From NCBI GenBank assembly GCA_036971475.1, contig JBAIZL010000002.1, forward strand, positions 165,390,714-165,454,713: DNA of 64,000 bases, given 5' to 3'. The notes below the pieces were generated by a model. That model saw nothing but the letters and a program-made list of their open reading frames with translations, was not told the origin of the DNA and ran no database searches. This document shows, piece after piece, positions 22,613-35,203 of this stretch. The translations under genes were made by a program, and so were the position numbers. Each line of letters starts with the position of its first letter. The stretch's first letter is position 1. Source of the stretch: Prosapia bicincta. Its lineage: Eukaryota; Arthropoda; Insecta; Hemiptera; Cercopidae.

Positions 22613-23022
22613 TAAATGACGAGAATGCTTTATGCACAGAGTGTGGGACTCCTCTCGACACTGCACTAGGCTCTACATCTGAAAGTCTACCCACTAAACT
22701 CGTCACCCTCCAGGCAGATTTCCACCCCGGAACCGCTGAAGCATTACTTTAGGGTTGTGACTCTTATACTTCCTCCATTATATTACGGATATAGCCATCT
22801 TTCTTCTTTTTTACATCGTAGAATAGATTCGATGTATTTCGATGCCATATTCCAGTTGGCTTCCGATGCAAGCATCGTCCGCACAAAGCTCTCTGGGGAG
22901 AGACCAGTGGCATGTGTCATCAATCGACTCCTCTGGTCTACGAATCTGGCGCACTCAAAGAAGGTGTGCATCGAGTCATCCAGTTTGTCGCTACATATCA
23001 GAAATTTTTAACAGATGGACCA
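22529..23022 (-). mobile_element. 5'-truncated copy of the R1-type element with long poly(A)
   Basis: 22612-23001 repeats the last ~380 bp of the element at 8820-9200 (end of ORF2 plus 3' UTR) with about 14 differences. It is preceded on plus by 61 uninterrupted T (22551-22611), the poly(A) tail of a minus-strand insertion. The 5' truncation is at about 23001. Flanks AAATG/T-TTTAACAGAT (22530-22550 and 23002-23022) match over about 16-21 bp with 4 mismatches and look like an aged target-site duplication. The ORF2 fragment (HTFFEC...SKYIESILRCKKEE) is in frame but has no start. Confidence 0.93.
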
Positions 23023-23463
23023 TTAGCAGTCAATCAAAAAAACTTATTAAAAAAAGTATTATCATACCCCTATCATTGAGCGTGATTTTAAAGTTTATCA
23101 AATGCTTCAACGTTTAGCTAAATATTATTTTAATGTTTGTGTGGTTTAATTGAATCCCTGTAAGACATTATGAACTGTATAAAAATTAAGAGAATCGCAA
23201 CGAAGAACAGAACTTTTGAATAAGAATTGTGCTAATCTCTCGTCCACTAACAAAAACCCTATTACAAAAAGGATTTTGTACAGCTATCGCAACTGAAGAA
23301 TAATATAAATTTAATTTAGAGGACGGATTATTATGTTTATATATATATTGCAACACGTTTGAAAATATACTTTGTAAAGCTGATTATTCAAATATATCAA
23401 AAACATCTAAGGTTATTCAAATACAAGAATTATTCTTTTTTAATATTACACAAGAAAACAAAC
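23023..23463. other. AT-rich spacer
   Basis: Nothing recognisable. Confidence 0.5.
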
Positions 23464-24504
<1,041 letters not shown>

Positions 24505-26015
24505 TATCGAAAGCTGACGGGAATACAAGTGTGTGCCTCTACAGGAGTAGCAAAAGGATCAATTAGGGTAAAATATCGGAACACAAAAAAAAGCTAGGAA
24601 ATAATCAATTGGGATGTTTTTAAGGATGCTGAGTCCACTACTGTGAACAAAATTAAACGGGGATGAACGGGTGGGGCTCTATAGGAGGTATAAAGGAGGA
24701 TTTTGATTTGGGGTCAAAATTACAAAAGGCAAAAAAAAACTAGAAAATGATCAGTCGGAGGGTTTTAATGGTGCTGAGTCTTTTACCGTTATCGAACGTA
24801 ATGGGGATAAACAGGTGACCCTCTATGGGAGTAGCAAATGATGAATTGGAGTATAAATGTGATAAGGCAAAACAAAGCTAGAATATGATCAATCGTAGTG
24901 TTTTGGAGGTAGCTGATTCCAATACCGTCTTCCATATTCATCGGGAATGCACGGATGTGGCTCTACGGGAGTAGAAAAGGGGTAGCATTGTGGTACAATT
25001 GTCAGAAGGCAAAAAAACAATTGAAAATGATCATTCGGGTGGATTTTAATGGGGCTGAGTCTTTCACCGTTATCGAACGTCAATAGGGATACGCGGGTGA
25101 CCCTCTATGGGAGTAGCAAATGATGAAATGGAGTATAATTAATTGTGACATGGCAAAACAAAGCTAGAATATGATAAATCGTAGTGTTTTGGAGGGTTCT
25201 GAGTAGAATACCGCCTTCAATATTATAATGGGATGCACGGATGTGGCTCTACGGGAGTAGAAAGGGGATGAATTGGGGTAAAATTTTCAGAAGGCAAAAA
25301 AACAATGGAAAATGATCACTCGGGTGTTTTAAAGGTGCTGAGTCTTTTACCGTTATCGAAAGCCAATGGGGATACATTGGTGATCCTCTATAGGAGTAGC
25401 AAATGATGAATTGGAGTATAAATCTGAAAAGGCAAAACAAAGCTAGAGTATGATCAAACGTAGTGTTTTTTAGGTTGGTGAGTCCAATACCGTCTTCCAT
25501 ATTTATCGGAAATGCACTGGTGTGGCTTTAAGGGAGTAGAAAAGGAGTAAATTAGGGTAAAATTGTCAGAAGGCAAAAAAACAATTGAAAATGATCATTC
25601 GGGTGGGCTTTAATGGTGCTGAGTCGTTTACCATAATCGAACGTCAATGAGGATACACGGGTGACCCTCTATGAGAGTAGTAAATGATGAATTGGGGGTA
25701 TAATTGTGAGAAGGCAAAAAAAAACTAGAAAATGATCAATCGTAGTGTTTTGGAGGGTGCTGAGTCCAATACTGTCTACATTTTTAAACAGGGATGCTTG
25801 GGTGTTGCTCTACGAGAGTAGAAAATTGCTAATTTGGGTTAAAATTGTCAGAAGGCAAAAAAATATATATATATATATATAATCACTCGGGAAGTTTTAA
25901 TGGTGCTGAGCCTTTTACCGTTATCGATCGTCAATGGGGATATACGGGTGATCCTCTATGGGAGTAGCAAATGATGAATTGGAGTATAGACCTAATTGTG
26001 AGAAGAGAAGGTAAA
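24505..26015 (+). repeat. Satellite B array 1, ~141-bp monomers in an alternating dimer
   Basis: The block CTCTA(T/C)GGGAGTAG recurs at about 24538, 24678, 24820, 24959, 25101, 25246, 25384, 25524, 25665, 25808 and 25950. Alternate units share diagnostic text: one type has CCCTCTATGGGAGTAGCAAA followed by ACAAAGCTAGAATATGATCA; the other has GCTCTACGGGAGTAGAAAAG followed by CAATTGAAAATGATCA. The effective repeat is therefore a ~282-bp dimer. A short (AT)n sits inside one unit (25862-25881). Same family as 32220-34320 in opposite orientation. Confidence 0.93.
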
Positions 26016-26159
26016 ATAGAGGTAGAATATTATGACTTGTAAAGTGAAACATTCAACCAAATAAGATTTTATTTTGGTATTTTTATCCTTTGGAGGGAAT
26101 GAACTAGCTGAAGTAAACAGATACTATCATGAAGTAACTATAATGGTCCCTGTCACAAG

Positions 26160-26301
26160 ATTAAAACTGATAATACTGAATGATGTGGTCATCCTCTCAG
26201 AAATCGATAATAGACATTACACAAACACGTACATGACGGGTTCGATCCCAGGCGCTACTTGGTCACGTGTTACAATGTGAAATTTATACCGCCATTTCTC
26301 C
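26160..26301 (+). repeat. Possible tRNA-derived SINE fragment (B-box only)
   Basis: CGGGTTCGATCCCAGG at 26237-26252 is a good RNA polymerase III B-box and tRNA T-arm-like sequence. No convincing A-box or cloverleaf precedes it, so a functional tRNA gene is excluded and a SINE relic is only a possibility. Confidence 0.3.
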
Positions 26302-26574
26302 CTCTAATTTCAACATACAACCACACGGGACGTCTCTTTACAATCAGTTTCGTTTCAGCTACAATAGTACATAGTTGTCTTAAGTTGTCTTAGAAATTGT
26401 CGCACTGATTGTTAAAATTCTATTATTCGTTATTTTTAATATGAATTAACGAAATGAAACTTAACAAATTTATTGTTTGTAATAAAAACAAATATCCACA
26501 AATAAATTTAAACCCTCAATTTAATTCATTTCTTTATTTAGGCTAGTACACACGCCACTGTCTTATAAAAGATA

Positions 26575-26935
26575 TTACTCTCTTTGACGTATGTTTTGAT
26601 AAAAAAAGGAGGCACTTGCTAAACCTATGCCATACGGGTCGCGTTCTTCGTGTCCTTGATATTTTAAAATTTCCCCGCCCCATTGAAGGTGTTCAGTGCT
26701 CTGTCGAATATTAGGCCAGGGAAAAAATACAGGAGTGCAAGTAGACGATTGTTTTGTGAATCTGCAGGTTAGGTGTAGACCGGTATCCATCGATTCTCTG
26801 GATTGGTTACATGTTTTCAAAACCCTCAACAGATCTGCAACTAAATGAACTGTTTCATCTTTAACAATATTCAATCTAGATTTCCAGGCGTGCACTGCAC
26901 GGGATAAAGGCCAAGTACGAATTCAACTTTTTTCT
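26575..26935 (-). CDS. Uncharacterised ORF, possible terminal exon or retrocopy
   Basis: An open frame on the minus strand from about 26935 to the TAA at 26575. The conspicuous part is TWPLSRAVHAWKSRLN, then ETVHLVADLLRVLKTCNQS, LHLTCRFTKQSS, FFPWPNIRQSTEHLQWGGE and HEERDPYGIGLAS. Composition is much less AT-biased than its flanks and the residues look like a real protein. No domain recognised. An AATAAA lies about 50 bp past the stop on the same strand (CCTAAATAAAG). A possible splice acceptor (CCCGTGCAG) precedes GTGCACGCC. It may be the last exon of a host gene or a fragment of an unknown element; the first in-frame ATG gives 106 residues. Confidence 0.4.
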
Positions 26936-27639
26936 TCTGAATTTCTCATTTAATTATCAGTGTTAGAGTTAGTACACTAACTTCTCCTATATCCTTTACT
27001 TTACGAAAGTACATTTATTCTCATTTAATTTATTTTATCTCATTGAGCTTTCTGCCACAATTTTTAAATTCTATTTCTTTCGTGTTACAATCTTGTAAGA
27101 GTTTTTGCAGAATGTTTAGACTAATACATCGAATTTTCTTCAACATTTCTTCTTCAGTGTATTAAAAATAATGAAATTTTCAATTTTAAGTTTTTACTGC
27201 TTGTAAAAAAATATTAAAGGATAAGTAAAGGTTTGGCATAAAGTTTATTTACAGTAAGTTTTAAAAGTTAGGCCTACAGTAGAAAAACAAGAAATATTGT
27301 ATCACCTTTACCTTAGGTAGGTAACCAGAAAAATCTAACTATATTGTACATTGTAAATAAAAGAAGGCTTTGATTTGGTCGAATCTCATCTAATGTTAAT
27401 TTCTTGTTCACGTAGGCTTAACGAACACGTCCATATTTTATAGGTTCAAACGAGCACAAATTACCATTTTCGGGTAAAAAATTAAACATTGAAATAATAG
27501 TATTTCTGTACTTACGACAGCCAAATGTAAACAAAAAACTGTTTTATTTTTCTGTGAGCATATGCTTTTTAAGCATATAGTATTCTAACAAGGAGTAAAA
27601 TTTTCACGAAGATGTGACATTTTAGTGCCAATACCAATC
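26936..27639. other. AT-rich spacer
   Basis: No gene or repeat recognised. Confidence 0.5.
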
Positions 27640-27909
27640 AGTATAAATATTTTATCAAGATAAGGGCAAAACATTTTAAGTATTTATATAAGGATTCATG
27701 TATCATAGGTGGTTTTCTGCCAATAAAACTAGAGAGCAGTTCAGGTGGTGTAAGCAATGGTAAATATTTAAACTTCTTTAATTCTACATCTCTAAAGAAT
27801 GTATGTAAGGATATAGTTATTCCCAATGTATATTGCATTGTGGACATCACGGTGAAAAACAATTTCGGTAAGCAATGTAATACATCTATTTTATTTATCA
27901 ATCATATTT
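27640..27909 (+). pseudogene. Duplicated coding remnant, copy 1 (unknown family)
   Basis: The plus frame AKHFKYLYKDSCIIGG, LPIKLESSSGGVSNGKYLNF, VCKDIVIPNVYC and NFGKQCN is open for about 85 codons to a TGA at about 27909. The same protein is encoded on the minus strand at 29314-29598 with conservative changes. No family recognised. A conserved frame in two diverged copies argues for a translated ancestor. The complementary frame is also open in both copies, so the coding strand is not fully certain. Confidence 0.5.
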
Positions 27910-28967
27910 GATTTGTCATAGGTTGTTATAGGTACAATTGTGTTTGAGTAAAGACCTATTTTTTCTAAATGTTCTTCTTTAACTACATTCATTAAATTGT
28001 CCTGGTAGTCGTTGTTGGCAGGTTAAAAAATTTATTTAATTCCTCCCTTAGATATTTTCCGAAAGGATGACATTTCACCTTTACTGTGATGTTACTTTCA
28101 TCAAGACACGTTGAATGCACCTGAAAATATATCTGATAAGATTTAAATATATTTTAATCTTCTTCTTTAACTCTAACTTTAACCGTATCCCTCCTGGCTC
28201 GCATATCTACAATTTGATTTATTATTATTATTATGGTGAAAAAAATTACAAATATTTTGGTGAATATAGCTAAGGAACCCGTCTTCAAAAACTAGCTGTA
28301 AAATAGCGTTATACAGTGACAGAATGAAATTAGTCACTATGATGGTATTTCTTGTTAAAAAAACAAGACGTAAAAGATAATGACTGTTTTGTAGATTTTT
28401 TTCACTTTAAAAAATCTCTCCGTTCTTCGGTCGACATGTTACATACATTTTTATAGTTAGTATCAGAATGATTTTAGTTCGTTCGGCTGTGTTTGATCTC
28501 AAGACAAAGTTTTCTAATACTCAATCACTTCTCAAAACTGTCCCCTTTGTTTATATATTTTACGAATCCTACCACTACCAATACCAGTTAATAAATAACT
28601 CCTAATTACAAACTTAATATTTCAATTTGAATATTCTCTATTCTTCGTTGATAGAAAATTACTTCAGTTAAGCAACCCTAACCAAGAGCTTATAAAACGT
28701 TTTGTAGTCAATCTTTAGACGTTGATAATCATAAATATTTTTACTGATGATCACGGTAATTGCTCACTATACTTCAAATTTACTGATATTTTCCTGATAA
28801 TCTCGTTTTATTTTTATGGTAGGCGAACAAAAAGACTATCTACGATCAAAACATTGGGCGTCCTGATAAAGTTTACAACGGGCATCGGCTATTTTCTAGC
28901 TATAATTGCCGATACTTAGTAGACTATGGTATTTATATCGTATAGTATCCTTGCAAGCAAGATTCAG
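27910..28967. other. AT-rich spacer
   Basis: Short open stretches only (for example 28722-28919), without recognisable content. Confidence 0.45.
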
Positions 28968-29189
28968 TACAGTGGTCTTGGAGAGCCAAGCAACATTAAT
29001 TTATGCATGTACTGTAATCAATAAAGTTCTACATACGTATTTTGTGCATTCTTAATTATAGTATTAGGGTTCATTAGAACTCCTGTTTTTTTTCTAGTGT
29101 ACAGGAAGCTATTTCCGTGTAATCCAAGTTTTCGGTAATCCGACGGTGTCTCGGTGCCATCTACCTCGAATTATCCATGCACTACTGTA
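28968..29189. mobile_element. Possible pogo/Tigger-type MITE
   Basis: The left edge TACAGTGGTCTTGGA and the reverse complement of the right edge, TACAGTAGTGCATGGA, are similar over about 15 bases and begin with TA, the pogo/Tigger target. Inside the right end, GGATAATTCGAGG and GTCGGATTACCGAAAACT (minus strand) resemble the 'GGATAAnnCGAG' subterminal sequences of insect Tigger-like elements. Length 222 bp, no coding capacity. Confidence 0.42.
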
Positions 29190-29313
29190 TTTGTTTCCGT
29201 ACCAATGATCACCATACTTGAAACAGTTTTTCATGCAACTCTAAAGTGAGTGAAAATCCCATAGACATTAAAGTTACTCTTGGGACTAGAATATCGAGGA
29301 TAAACATAATAGA

Positions 29314-29598
29314 TTAATTACATTGCTTACTGAAAACGTCTTGATTCCTAGCTACACTGCAATATACATTGGGAAGAACTATATCCTTACATATAGTCTG
29401 CAGAGAAATAGAAATAAAGAATTTTAAATATTTACCATTGCCTAAACCGCCTGAACTGCTCTCTAGTTTAATTGGCATATTAACACCTATGATACATGTA
29501 TCCTTAAATAAGTACTTAAAATGTTTTGCCCTTATGGTCATAGAATGTGTGTATATATCCACGTGTTCTTTCTTATCTACATTATTTATATCTTTCAA
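29314..29598 (-). pseudogene. Duplicated coding remnant, copy 2 (inverted)
   Basis: The minus frame RAKHFKYLFKDTCIIGVN, MPIKLESSSGGLGNGKYLKF, ICKDIVLPNVYC and FSKQCN matches copy 1 at 27640-27909 residue by residue with conservative substitutions. It is preceded in frame by KDINNVDKKEHVDIYTHS, which copy 1 lacks. Together the copies form an inverted repeat with a 1.4-kb interior. Function unknown. Confidence 0.5.
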
Positions 29599-29807
29599 AC
29601 TATTTTTGAGTATTTGGATGAAAAAAATATATATAATCTTATTATTGATAAAAATGATGTTGTATGGCCTATAAATAACACTAGCTCTTTAATACCTTGG
29701 TCATTCATTTGGAAAAGTTGAGATATTGTTGCCAAGTGTTTCATTAGAGTCCTCGATGTAAGTACTTAAGGAATTTGTAAACATGCTATTTTAGGACATA
29801 CAGCTGT

Positions 29808-29955
29808 GGATTCGCGACCTTATCTTGGAGAGAACTATGCTGTGTATTTACAGACACAATTCTGATATGGAAACATAAACGGCCGACACTCCGAAAGCCA
29901 TTCTGACGCGTTTGTTTACTTGATGACCAAACTTATCTTAATGGTCCGGTCAATG
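29808..29955 (+). repeat. Inverted dispersed repeat, left copy
   Basis: TTCGCGACCTT, ATATAAAC/ACATAAACGG, GGCACTCCGA-like and CGTTTGTTTAC blocks recur in the same order as reverse complement at 31915-32062. The copies are clearly diverged. Unknown family. Confidence 0.6.
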
Positions 29956-31129
29956 CATCTCGTTCTTTTCCCTTGGTGCTCTTAGATACTATAGGATCGA
30001 TAAAGTATTTATTTTTTAATTTAACTTGCTTTTCAAATTAATTGTCATATCATCTCTTTCCGATTTTAATAATCTAAAAGTGACTATTATTTGCTGTATA
30101 TTGTTACAATTTGGTAACATTACAAACATGTTAACACTTGTATTAACAGATGTAACACTTAATATGGCCTACGCCATATATATTCACTAAAAGTTAATAC
30201 CAATGTATTCAATAAACATATTAATAAAATAAAATATAGACTACCAGCGGCTAAAGTCGAGGATAGAAACAAATGTTTCCGTCTTTATACGACCATTTTG
30301 ACGCTGGGAGAATACGATAAATTATTTACGTTTACGCCGTATGTAAATGAGAGAAAGGGATGGAAAAGATAGAATGCAGAAAGTCAGTTTTTCGGGCATT
30401 CGTCCACGATAGTACTTGTCGAGTGCGAGGCTTTATCTTTGTATGGCTTGGACCTATGTTTGTTTACACCAGACAGTTTGATATCGTAATATAAACTGAC
30501 AACACTCGCACAGATGTCATTTAGGTTCATGTATACAATACAGAGATTAACGAAAGATGATTCAGTATTTATTGACCTTTAACTACCGTCCTGCACATTT
30601 CTGTCACATTAGTACTGCCGTTGTAGCTCACAGGCACGTAATTTCTAAGTGTGATTTATTGTGCGTTTTAACAATTTATCTTGCATTTACTTTATAACAA
30701 ATTGTTTTTGAATATTCTGGTTGCATGTGACTAGGGTAAACGACTAGTAGTCTATGACTAGGGTGACTAGTAGTTTTATGAGATCAGTTATATTTTATTT
30801 ACTAATTGAAAACTGTAGTAACTAAAACCTTCTACAGATTTTAGCGCAGTTTAGCTAAAAAGACTTATAATCGCACGATAATTAACATACACTAATTATA
30901 TCTTGTTCACTGATTGTACACACTTAACTTTATGTACAAGATAACATTTGACACATTATAAGCTTTATTTATGGAAACGCATTAGAAATAATAACTCAAT
31001 TTTGACAGCAGTATTTACACAGCGGCTCAGAACATTCTACACATATTGGCTGATCAAAGTCAGCTTACAAAGTGTAACTAGTCCTTCTATTTTTTGTTGC
31101 TGGACCAATTCTACATTGTTTATAACAAT
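29956..31129. other. AT-rich spacer with slightly G+C-richer patches
   Basis: The segment 30240-30500 is less AT-rich and contains another TGTTTGTTTACA-like block near 30465, reminiscent of the flanking inverted repeat. Otherwise nothing recognised. Confidence 0.4.
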
Positions 31130-31500
31130 TTATCTATACAAATAGAAAAATTTGTAAATTTCTGGAGGTTGCAGTTTTTCGAAATCATCTTCATCGTCTG
31201 ATGCACTTCGTTGAGATTCGGTATCATGATCTTTTACTAAATTACTTCTGCACTCTGTTGCACAATTCCCCTATTCTCTCTAATGCCTTCTAAAAGTTGG
31301 TCATTAGATACAGCACCTGATTCACTGTCTTCTTCGGCTAACCCGTCGCTGATGGTCAGGCACGATGACGGTAAGCTTGGAATTTGGAGATATTGGCATA
31401 ATAGGTTTTCTGAATATATAAACTGATCAAGATAAGTCGATGAAATGATGTGGGTCAACAAATTCTCTTTGTCGTTTATTTTAAGTTGTATAAAGGTTGA
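31130..31500 (-). pseudogene. Decayed acidic-tailed ORF, unknown family
   Basis: The minus-strand translation reads KINDKENLLTHIISSTYLDQ, FIYSENLLCQYLQIPSL and ISDGLAEEDSESGAVSND, then IRENRGIVQQ. After a frameshift near 31240 it continues KDHDTESQRSASDDEDDFEK, LQPPEIYKF and ends at 31130. The acidic Ser/Asp/Glu stretch and the coherence across the frameshift suggest a real ancestral protein, perhaps the terminal region of a DNA transposase or domesticated protein. I cannot assign it. Confidence 0.42.
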
Positions 31501-31914
31501 AAAAATATAAGGTCTACTTATTTATAGTTTTTTTATTTACGGTTATAGTAAAAATTTTTCATTAACGGATGGTTGAAAAGTCATCCGCTGCCCCCGCTAA
31601 CGATACCATCCTTTTTAAAAGAATAAAAGAAAATAACACGAAAAGAGAGAAAATTAATTACCCGAAGAAGAATGAGAAAACAAACGTAAATGTTTAGATA
31701 GTCTAAGTAAAAATGGAAAGAAAATATATGACAATTAGGTAGACAATATACATTATTTTAAAAATTAAATAAAAAATTTAATTTTTATAAAATTATCAAT
31801 TTGGGACAAACGGTTATCTTTTCAAATTGAATCGTTCGAGCATACAGTCTTTAAAATTCTTAAAGCACATGGACAGGCTGCATTGAAACACTGCTTCAAG
31901 CTATAAAGATTAGT

Positions 31915-32062
31915 TTGACAGACATGACGTAAACAAACGTGCTAGAACTGCTATCGGAGTGCCGCCTGTTTATATTTTCATATCACAAACATTTCTGTCA
32001 ATAGATGTAGCACAGCTTCTGTCCAATACAAGGTCGCGAACCCGACTCTTTCTTTTGGTTAT
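31915..32062 (-). repeat. Inverted dispersed repeat, right copy
   Basis: Reverse complement partner of 29808-29955. It lies immediately before the decayed left edge of satellite B array 2. Confidence 0.6.
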
Positions 32063-32219
32063 GTTGCATAGTTGGAAACATGCCAATTTCGGGCGATTTA
32101 TTGTCAATGGGATATAATCACCCCTTGGTAACCCCTTACATCTTATTTTGATGACAAGGGACTAGGACCTTCGAAAATCTTCGAATGCCCATTTTTGGGC
32201 AATATTTTAGATTCTGGCA

Positions 32220-34320
32220 AGTTTTACCTCAATTCACCCACAGCGACACCCGCAGTCCTATCCCGGATTGTACATGGCCAACTTCGGTGCTAAGATTAGA
32301 CTCAGCATCATTAAAAACCCCCAGTGATCATTTTATATCGATCTCTTGGCCTCTGACCTTTTTACCCCAATTCTCCCTTTGCTACTCCCGTAGAGCCTAC
32401 ACCCGTCCCTCCCTGGTGTCTTTCGATGACGGCATTCAATTCAGCATCCTCAAAAACCTCCGAGTGGTTTATTTCAAGTAATTTTTTGACTTTTGACATT
32501 TTTACCCCAAATCATCCCTTTGGCACTCACGTAGAGTCACGTACGTCCATCCCCGGTGACTTTCGATGACGCCATTGATATCAGCACGCTCAGAAACCCC
32601 CGAGCGGTTATGTTCCAGCGATTTTTTATACTTCTGACATTTTCACCCGAAATTTACCCCTTTGCTAGTCGCGTGGAACCACACCAGTGGATCCCCGGTG
32701 ACTTTCGGTGACGGCATTGAATTCCGTATAATCAAAAATTCCCGAGCTCTTATTTTCTAGTACTTTTTTGACTTTTAACATTTCTACCCCAAATCATCCC
32801 TTTGGTACTAACGTAGAGTCACAACCGTCCATCCCCGGTGACTCTAGATGACGTCATTGAATTTAGCATCCTCAGAAACCCCCGAACGGTCATTTCCCGC
32901 GATTTTTAGGCATCTGACATTTTGACCCTAGTTCAACCCCATTGGTGCATGGGTTTAGCCTCACCAGTACATCCCCGGAGACTTTCGATGACGGCATTGA
33001 ATTCAGCGTCCCCAAAAAGCTCCGTGCGGATATTTTCCAGCGATTTTTTGACTGCTGACATTTTCACCCCAATTCACCCCTTTGGTACTCGCGTGGAACC
33101 ACACCAATGCATTCCCGGTGACTTTCGATAACGGCATTGAATTCCGCCTCATCAAAATTCCCAGAGTTGTTATTTTCTAGTATGTTTTTTAACTTTGTAC
33201 ATTTCTACCCCTAATCATCCCTTTGACACTTACGTAGAGTCTCATCTGTCCATCCCCGGTGACTTTCGATGGCGGGATTGAATTCAGCATCCTCAAAAAC
33301 TCCCGAGTGGTTATGTTCCAGCGATTTTTTGAGTTTTGACTTTTTCACCCCAACCACCCCTTTGGTACTCGCGTGGAACTATACCAGTGCATCCCCGGCG
33401 ACTTTCTGGGACGGCATTAAATTCCGCCTTACCAAAAACCCCCGAGTGGTTATTTTCTAGTTATTTTTTGACTTTTGACTTTTTTACCCCAAATCATCCC
33501 TTTGGTACTTACGTAGAGTCACATCCGGTCCATCCCCGGTGACTCTAGAATACGCTATTGAATTTATCATTCTCAAAACCCCCTGAACACTCATTATCCC
33601 GCGATTCTTAGACATCTGACATTTTTACCCTAATTCTACCCCTTTGGTACGTGAGTTTAGCCTCACAAGTACATCCCGGGAGACTTCCGATTACGGCATT
33701 GAATTCAGCATCATCAAAATTCACCGAGCGGATATTTTTCAGCGATTTTTTGACCTCTGACATTCTCACCCCAATTCACCCCTTTGGTACTCTCGTGGAA
33801 CCACACCAATGCATTACCGGTTACTTTCGGTGAGGGCATTGAATTCCGCCTCATCAAATTTCCCCAAGTTTTTATTTTCTAGTAATTGTTTCACTTTTGA
33901 CATTTCTACCCCAAATCATCCCTTTGGCACTCACGTAGAGTCTCATCTGTCCATCCCCCGTGACTTTCGATAGCGGCATTGAATTCAGCATCCTCAAAAA
34001 CCCCCGAGAGGTTATGTTCCAGCGATTTTTTGACTTTTGATTTTTTACCCCAAATCATCCCTTTGGTACTTACGTAGAGTCACATCCGGTCCATCCCCGG
34101 TGACTCTAGATGACACCATTGAATTTAGCATTCTCAAAAACCCCCGAACGGTCATTATCCCGCTATTCTTAGGCATCTGACATTTTTACCCTAATTCAAC
34201 CCCTTTTGCACATGGGTTTAGCGTCACCAGTACATCCCCGGTGACTTTCGATGACGGCATTGATTTCAGCATCCTCAAAAACCCCCGATTGGTCAATTTC
34301 CAGCGATTCTTTGTCCAATT
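32220..34320 (-). repeat. Satellite B array 2, ~140-bp monomers in a five-monomer higher-order repeat
   Basis: A core close to CATCCCCGGTGACTTTCGAT recurs at about 32413, 32550, 32691, 32831, 32971, 33110, 33252, 33390, 33531, 33672, 33811, 33951, 34092 and 34233, with a decayed extra unit near 32258. Four monomer types can be told apart: A (GTGACTCTAGA, GATTCTTAG or GATTTTTAGGCATCTGAC), B (GTTTAGCCTCACCAGTACAT), C (CGTGGAACCACACCA, ATTCCGCCTCATC) and D (GTAGAGTCTCATCTGTCC, GGTTATGTTCCAGCG). The order is D-C-A-B-C, D-C-A-B-C, D-A-B. Corresponding units lie 699-702 bp apart. Reverse orientation to the array at 24505-26015. Confidence 0.95.
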
Positions 34321-34871
<551 letters not shown>

Positions 34872-35110
34872 AATTCCAAACATTTAAATATCAAGCATAT
34901 TTATATAATGAAGCTGAGTTTAAGTGACAGTTTGCGAAACTCCTGACGATAACATTATGTTGAATTTATAAAATTTTCGTTGAAGGCTTTAATTTATAAA
35001 TATGGTTGTTATCAAAATATTTGTACATTAATTTGAAAAACACGTGCATTACTATGTAATTAGTATTAAAAAACATTATTATGAAAAATCATCCACAAAT
35101 CACACATACA

Positions 35111-35147
35111 GTGGAACTCTCTCTGTCTGTCTGTCTGTCTCTCTCGC

Positions 35148-35201
<54 letters not shown>

Positions 35202-35203
35202 GT
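35111..35203. repeat. (CT)n/(CTGT)n microsatellite
   Basis: CTGT units, then CCCCTCC and a long CT run. Confidence 0.95.

Noticed and set aside
24505..26015. Regularly spaced repeats that might suggest a CRISPR-like array
   Set aside because: The units are contiguous ~141-bp tandem monomers with no spacer-repeat alternation; this is eukaryotic satellite DNA.
26237..26252. tRNA gene suggested by GGTTCGATCCC
   Set aside because: No matching D-arm or acceptor stem; at most a SINE relic.
32185..33833. Plus-strand open frames with repeated Pro/Ser/Thr text
   Set aside because: They follow the 140-bp satellite period and change with monomer type, so they are repeat artefacts.
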